64,000 bases of DNA from Lactifluus volemus (Eukaryota > Basidiomycota > Agaricomycetes > Russulales > Russulaceae): assembly GCA_022376515.1 (NCBI GenBank), contig WTXI01000014.1:496001-560000 (forward strand), read 5' to 3'. Numbering within the stretch: position 1 is the first letter of the stretch; each line of letters starts with the position of its first letter. Made by a program: the position numbers and the translations under genes. The notes under the pieces are model-generated. The model was not told where the DNA came from and ran no database searches. It saw nothing but the letters and a program-made list of their open reading frames with translations. Shown here piece after piece: positions 61,510-64,000 of the stretch.

Positions 61510-61959
61510 CCAGCCCCGGGCCGGCCCGCCTAGATAACAGGCAATCAAGCAACGCTGCGACATTCTGCAAGTGTTGCACATTGATCCCAGCAGTGCACCC
61601 CGATGGGGCAACCTGCAATAAATAAAATAAGTGCCCTAGATTGCTGAGACACGTGAAAACTGCGCGATCAAGGGAAAAATCACAAGCAAATGCGATATGA
61701 AACGATCAGGAAGATTGAAACAGATCGGACTAAGATTACCATAGATCTAGGGTACTAAAGCATGTATTTATATCGCCTACCTTCCCTGAAGGAAGGCAGA
61801 CTTTTACCCTTTACGTAGTATACACAATCAACCGCAGATTTGGCAGGTTCTGTTTGTGTTGTGCTCTTAAGGTGCCTCAAAGTCGAATCAAGCGATCTCA
61901 TCTCCATTATCACCTCTCCTCATCTTATCTTATACCAATACCCCCAACACTTTCTACGC
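61510..61959 (-). repeat. Diverged third copy of the long arm
   Basis: Matches the outer two thirds of the 620-bp arm in the same orientation as the right arm. The outer 160 bp are nearly identical; the inner part has many changes. It is inverted relative to the adjacent ORF copy, which repeats the ORF-then-inverted-arm order of the intact element. Confidence 0.75.
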
Positions 61960-62457
61960 TAAGTTGTCTGCTTACGTACGGAAGTGTTACAATGTTTGTC
62001 TATGACAAACAGTGACCTTGCATCACATCGGCTGAGAGTTGTGAGTGACACCACAATCTCACAATTCTGAAAGAGTTTCCCTTGGATTTTGTCAAGATAG
62101 ATTGTAGGTTGAGCTTCCAGGATGCTTTGAATGTATTGAAGATCCTGAGGGTCTAGTAGGCATTTTCGGCCTGTGTGACATGCAAGTGGATTGGTAACTG
62201 TGCCACAAGTATTGTACAGCTGAAGAATGGTATAATCTGTTGATTGGCTATGACCTGAAAGGAGTACAATCTCCTTGACTGGAAGCTCGAAGTCATAGAA
62301 CCAGCATATATTATGTTCTTGCAGTTCTGTAGAGGTTGCAGCAGGCATATCAATTGAGGAGCAGCGTGACAGATGTGTGTCACTGTTTGGCTATGGACAA
62401 ATAGATACAAAGTGGTTGGCGCGAAACACTTTTTCCGAATATATATGCAAGTCACTG
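61960..62457 (-). pseudogene. Tc1/mariner-like (DDE_3/IS630-type) transposase N-terminal fragment
   Basis: From TA-CAGTGACTTGCATAT at 62459-62443 inward on the minus strand. The frame starting at 62348 (MPAATSTELQEHN) contains the winged-helix region typical of these transposases: PVKEIVLLSGHSQSTDY, GTVTNPLACHTGRK, LLDPQDLQYIQSILE and YLDKIQGKLF. It ends just before the third arm copy; the catalytic DDE domain is nowhere in the window. Confidence 0.75.
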
Positions 62458-62459
62458 TA

Positions 62460-63242
62460 AGTGCCTGATCGAGTGCCGTCATAGGGATGAACTTGAGATC
62501 AATACCGATGACGATGGTTTTGGCAATCGGATATTCAAGTTCGTTGTCAGTTTGGACAGAACCGGAAACGGCTTCTAATAGGGTGATCACGGAAGAATTA
62601 CCTTTGTTGAGAGAGATCGAGTAACGGCCTTCTTGGACTCTACTGCAGGGCTCTAGTATGCGCCATTCGAATGTCGTATCGTCTTCGTTGGTCTCAGTCT
62701 CAGCACAGATGGGGATATATCAGTATATGACTCGGGCCTGGTGACATACCGTCGTCATGCCGACCCGGCGCCGAACGTCCAATTTCCAGACAGGGCCACT
62801 GCATCTGTTTCCACTGTAGTTTCTTGGAGTGCCATCAAGTTCTCTATCTACGTTCATCAACTTAGCAAACGCATTGATGGTTTGGTAGAGGCCAAAGAAG
62901 TAAGTCAGAGTATGACGAAGCTGAGAATATGAAAACTATAGAGCCAGGCTGACAATTGAAAGAAACCGCACTCGCGTTTGTGGACTCCCTCAAGTGGTTG
63001 TGGCGTACAATGACGTCAAAACGCTAAAAATGTCACGAGATAAGGTATCTATAAATAGACCAGGGCTAGTCAGCCGTATTCTCAGGGAGCCTGGGTCATG
63101 ATGAGAAAAGTGGGGCCATCCGTTGCCCCCAAACGTCAGAAAGAAAAGCTCATTTTTGTAGTGTGGTGACTGAAAAATCGACCATCAGTAACATCCGATA
63201 AGTGTAACTTTGATCTCCGACCGTCCCAGAAAGGAACTTGGG
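62460..63242. other. Region before the terminal F-box gene
   Basis: No exon recognised. Presumed promoter of the plus-strand F-box gene in the last 200 bp. Confidence 0.4.
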
Positions 63243-64000
63243 ATGACGGACTTTCAAGTTGCGACATCTCTCTCTTCTACTACCATGAGATCTCTACCGG
63301 TAGAGTTGCTCGAGGCAGTTCTAGGCCAAGTTTCCTCCCAGTCCACTCTTCTGCAGCTCCGTGCTTCCAATTCTCTGTTCTACATACTTGCTACTCCTTT
63401 GGCATTTCAATCCATCTCCTTGATCAATAGTGATAAGAGCCTAAACCGCTTCCATCATATCACCGATTGCGACAATTTGGCACGACATATTCACCAAGTT
63501 GTCTATCAATATGAGGAAGCAGACCCTAGTACGTATGATCTGGGGATAGTTTTTCTTCGAGAACGTACTTATTAATCCTTGCGATCGGTGCAGGCGCACC
63601 CGTACGACAGTGTAACGTACAAGGATTCGATGGGATATCTTTCGTGAAAGCGCTCGCCATCATTTCGCAACTTCCTTCCCTGAAGGATTTGGTCTTGAAA
63701 TTCAGGGCAAATGATGGCCCTTTCGGTGATTACTCTCCTCCCACGTACCCTCCCGAGGTCATTCTTCAATTTCTCATCTTCAAAGCTCTGGGCGAAAATT
63801 ACCTTCGCTTTTCTTCCCCTTTAAAATCATTGACTATAGATCATTTTCTACCTCTTCCCCATCCATCCTTTGGAGAGCCAACCGTCATACGACTCCTTGG
63901 CACACTGACTCAACTAACTATTAACACGACCATCAATTGCCCAGCGTTTGGAATGTCCTCTCCCCCATCGGACGTATCAGCATTTCCCATTTATCCTACC
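63243..64000 (+). CDS. F-box-like protein, 3' partial
   Basis: Starts MTDFQVATSLSS (63243; an upstream in-frame ATG is at 63210), followed by an F-box-like RSLPVELLEAVLGQV...TLLQLRASNSLFYILATP. An intron with donor GTACGT near 63529 and acceptor CAG near 63592 joins to APVRQCNVQGFDGISFVKAL and then SLKDLVLKF; the frame is open to the window edge. Probably an SCF adaptor, like many paralogues in this class of fungi. It shares no recognisable N-terminus with the 51075 gene. Confidence 0.75.

Noticed and set aside
62153..62590. 145-aa minus-strand frame near the transposase fragment
   Set aside because: It overlaps the transposase frame in another phase and has no motif of its own.
1..64000. 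CRISPR arrays, operons, Shine-Dalgarno sites
   Set aside because: Introns and gene families show a fungal nuclear genome; no regularly spaced short repeats were seen.

Overview
The window looks like nuclear DNA from a mushroom-forming basidiomycete (Agaricomycetes). The genes are rich in short GT-AG introns of about 45-80 nt. Several families typical of this class are present: a fungal fruit-body lectin, a DUF6535 membrane protein, CAP10-type GT90, an A-T-R adenylate-forming reductase, and large EF-hand/ZZ-finger proteins. The species cannot be named from the sequence. All identifications rest on motif and family recognition; no database search was run.

Layout. 1-8.7 kb: PP2A activator PTPA (5' end cut by the window edge) and a class V-type chitin synthase with a myosin motor. 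9.1-19.1 kb: two tandem paralogues on the minus strand encoding large proteins with an EF-hand loop, a ZZ finger and a C-terminal coiled coil. 19.2-22.2 kb: unassigned exon-like sequence and a 2OG-Fe(II) dioxygenase-like gene. 23.8-33.5 kb: a GT90 glycosyltransferase, a UbiA-type prenyltransferase and, divergently, an adenylation-thiolation-reductase enzyme. The last two could form a small pathway making prenylated aromatic aldehydes or alcohols. 33.6-41.9 kb: a housekeeping block with splicing factor ISY1, carnosine N-methyltransferase-like, AMSH-type JAMM deubiquitinase and lipid-droplet-associated hydrolase. 43.4 kb: fruit-body lectin. 44.7-49.4 kb: a DUF6535 protein that reads in frame into a TPR protein through one 60-nt intron. 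50-54 kb: a TA-flanked MITE-like element with a tRNA-like core, an F-box gene and a short paralogue of that gene's first exons. 56.6-62.5 kb: a repeat complex with a 3-kb element that has two 620-bp inverted arms and an unknown ORF, a degenerate second copy, and mariner-like ends facing outward on both sides. 63.2 kb to the end: a second F-box gene cut by the window edge.

Two general points matter to a user. First, about a dozen otherwise well-conserved genes need one extra base to stay in frame, always in the same direction (one base missing, usually in a short run of identical bases). Several are supported by the intact paralogue in the same window. This looks more like deletion-type assembly error than decay, so 'broken' genes here should not be called pseudogenes without checking the reads. 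Second, at least three introns use GC-AG boundaries (ISY1, the reductase, AMSH), and gene finders restricted to GT-AG would mis-model them.
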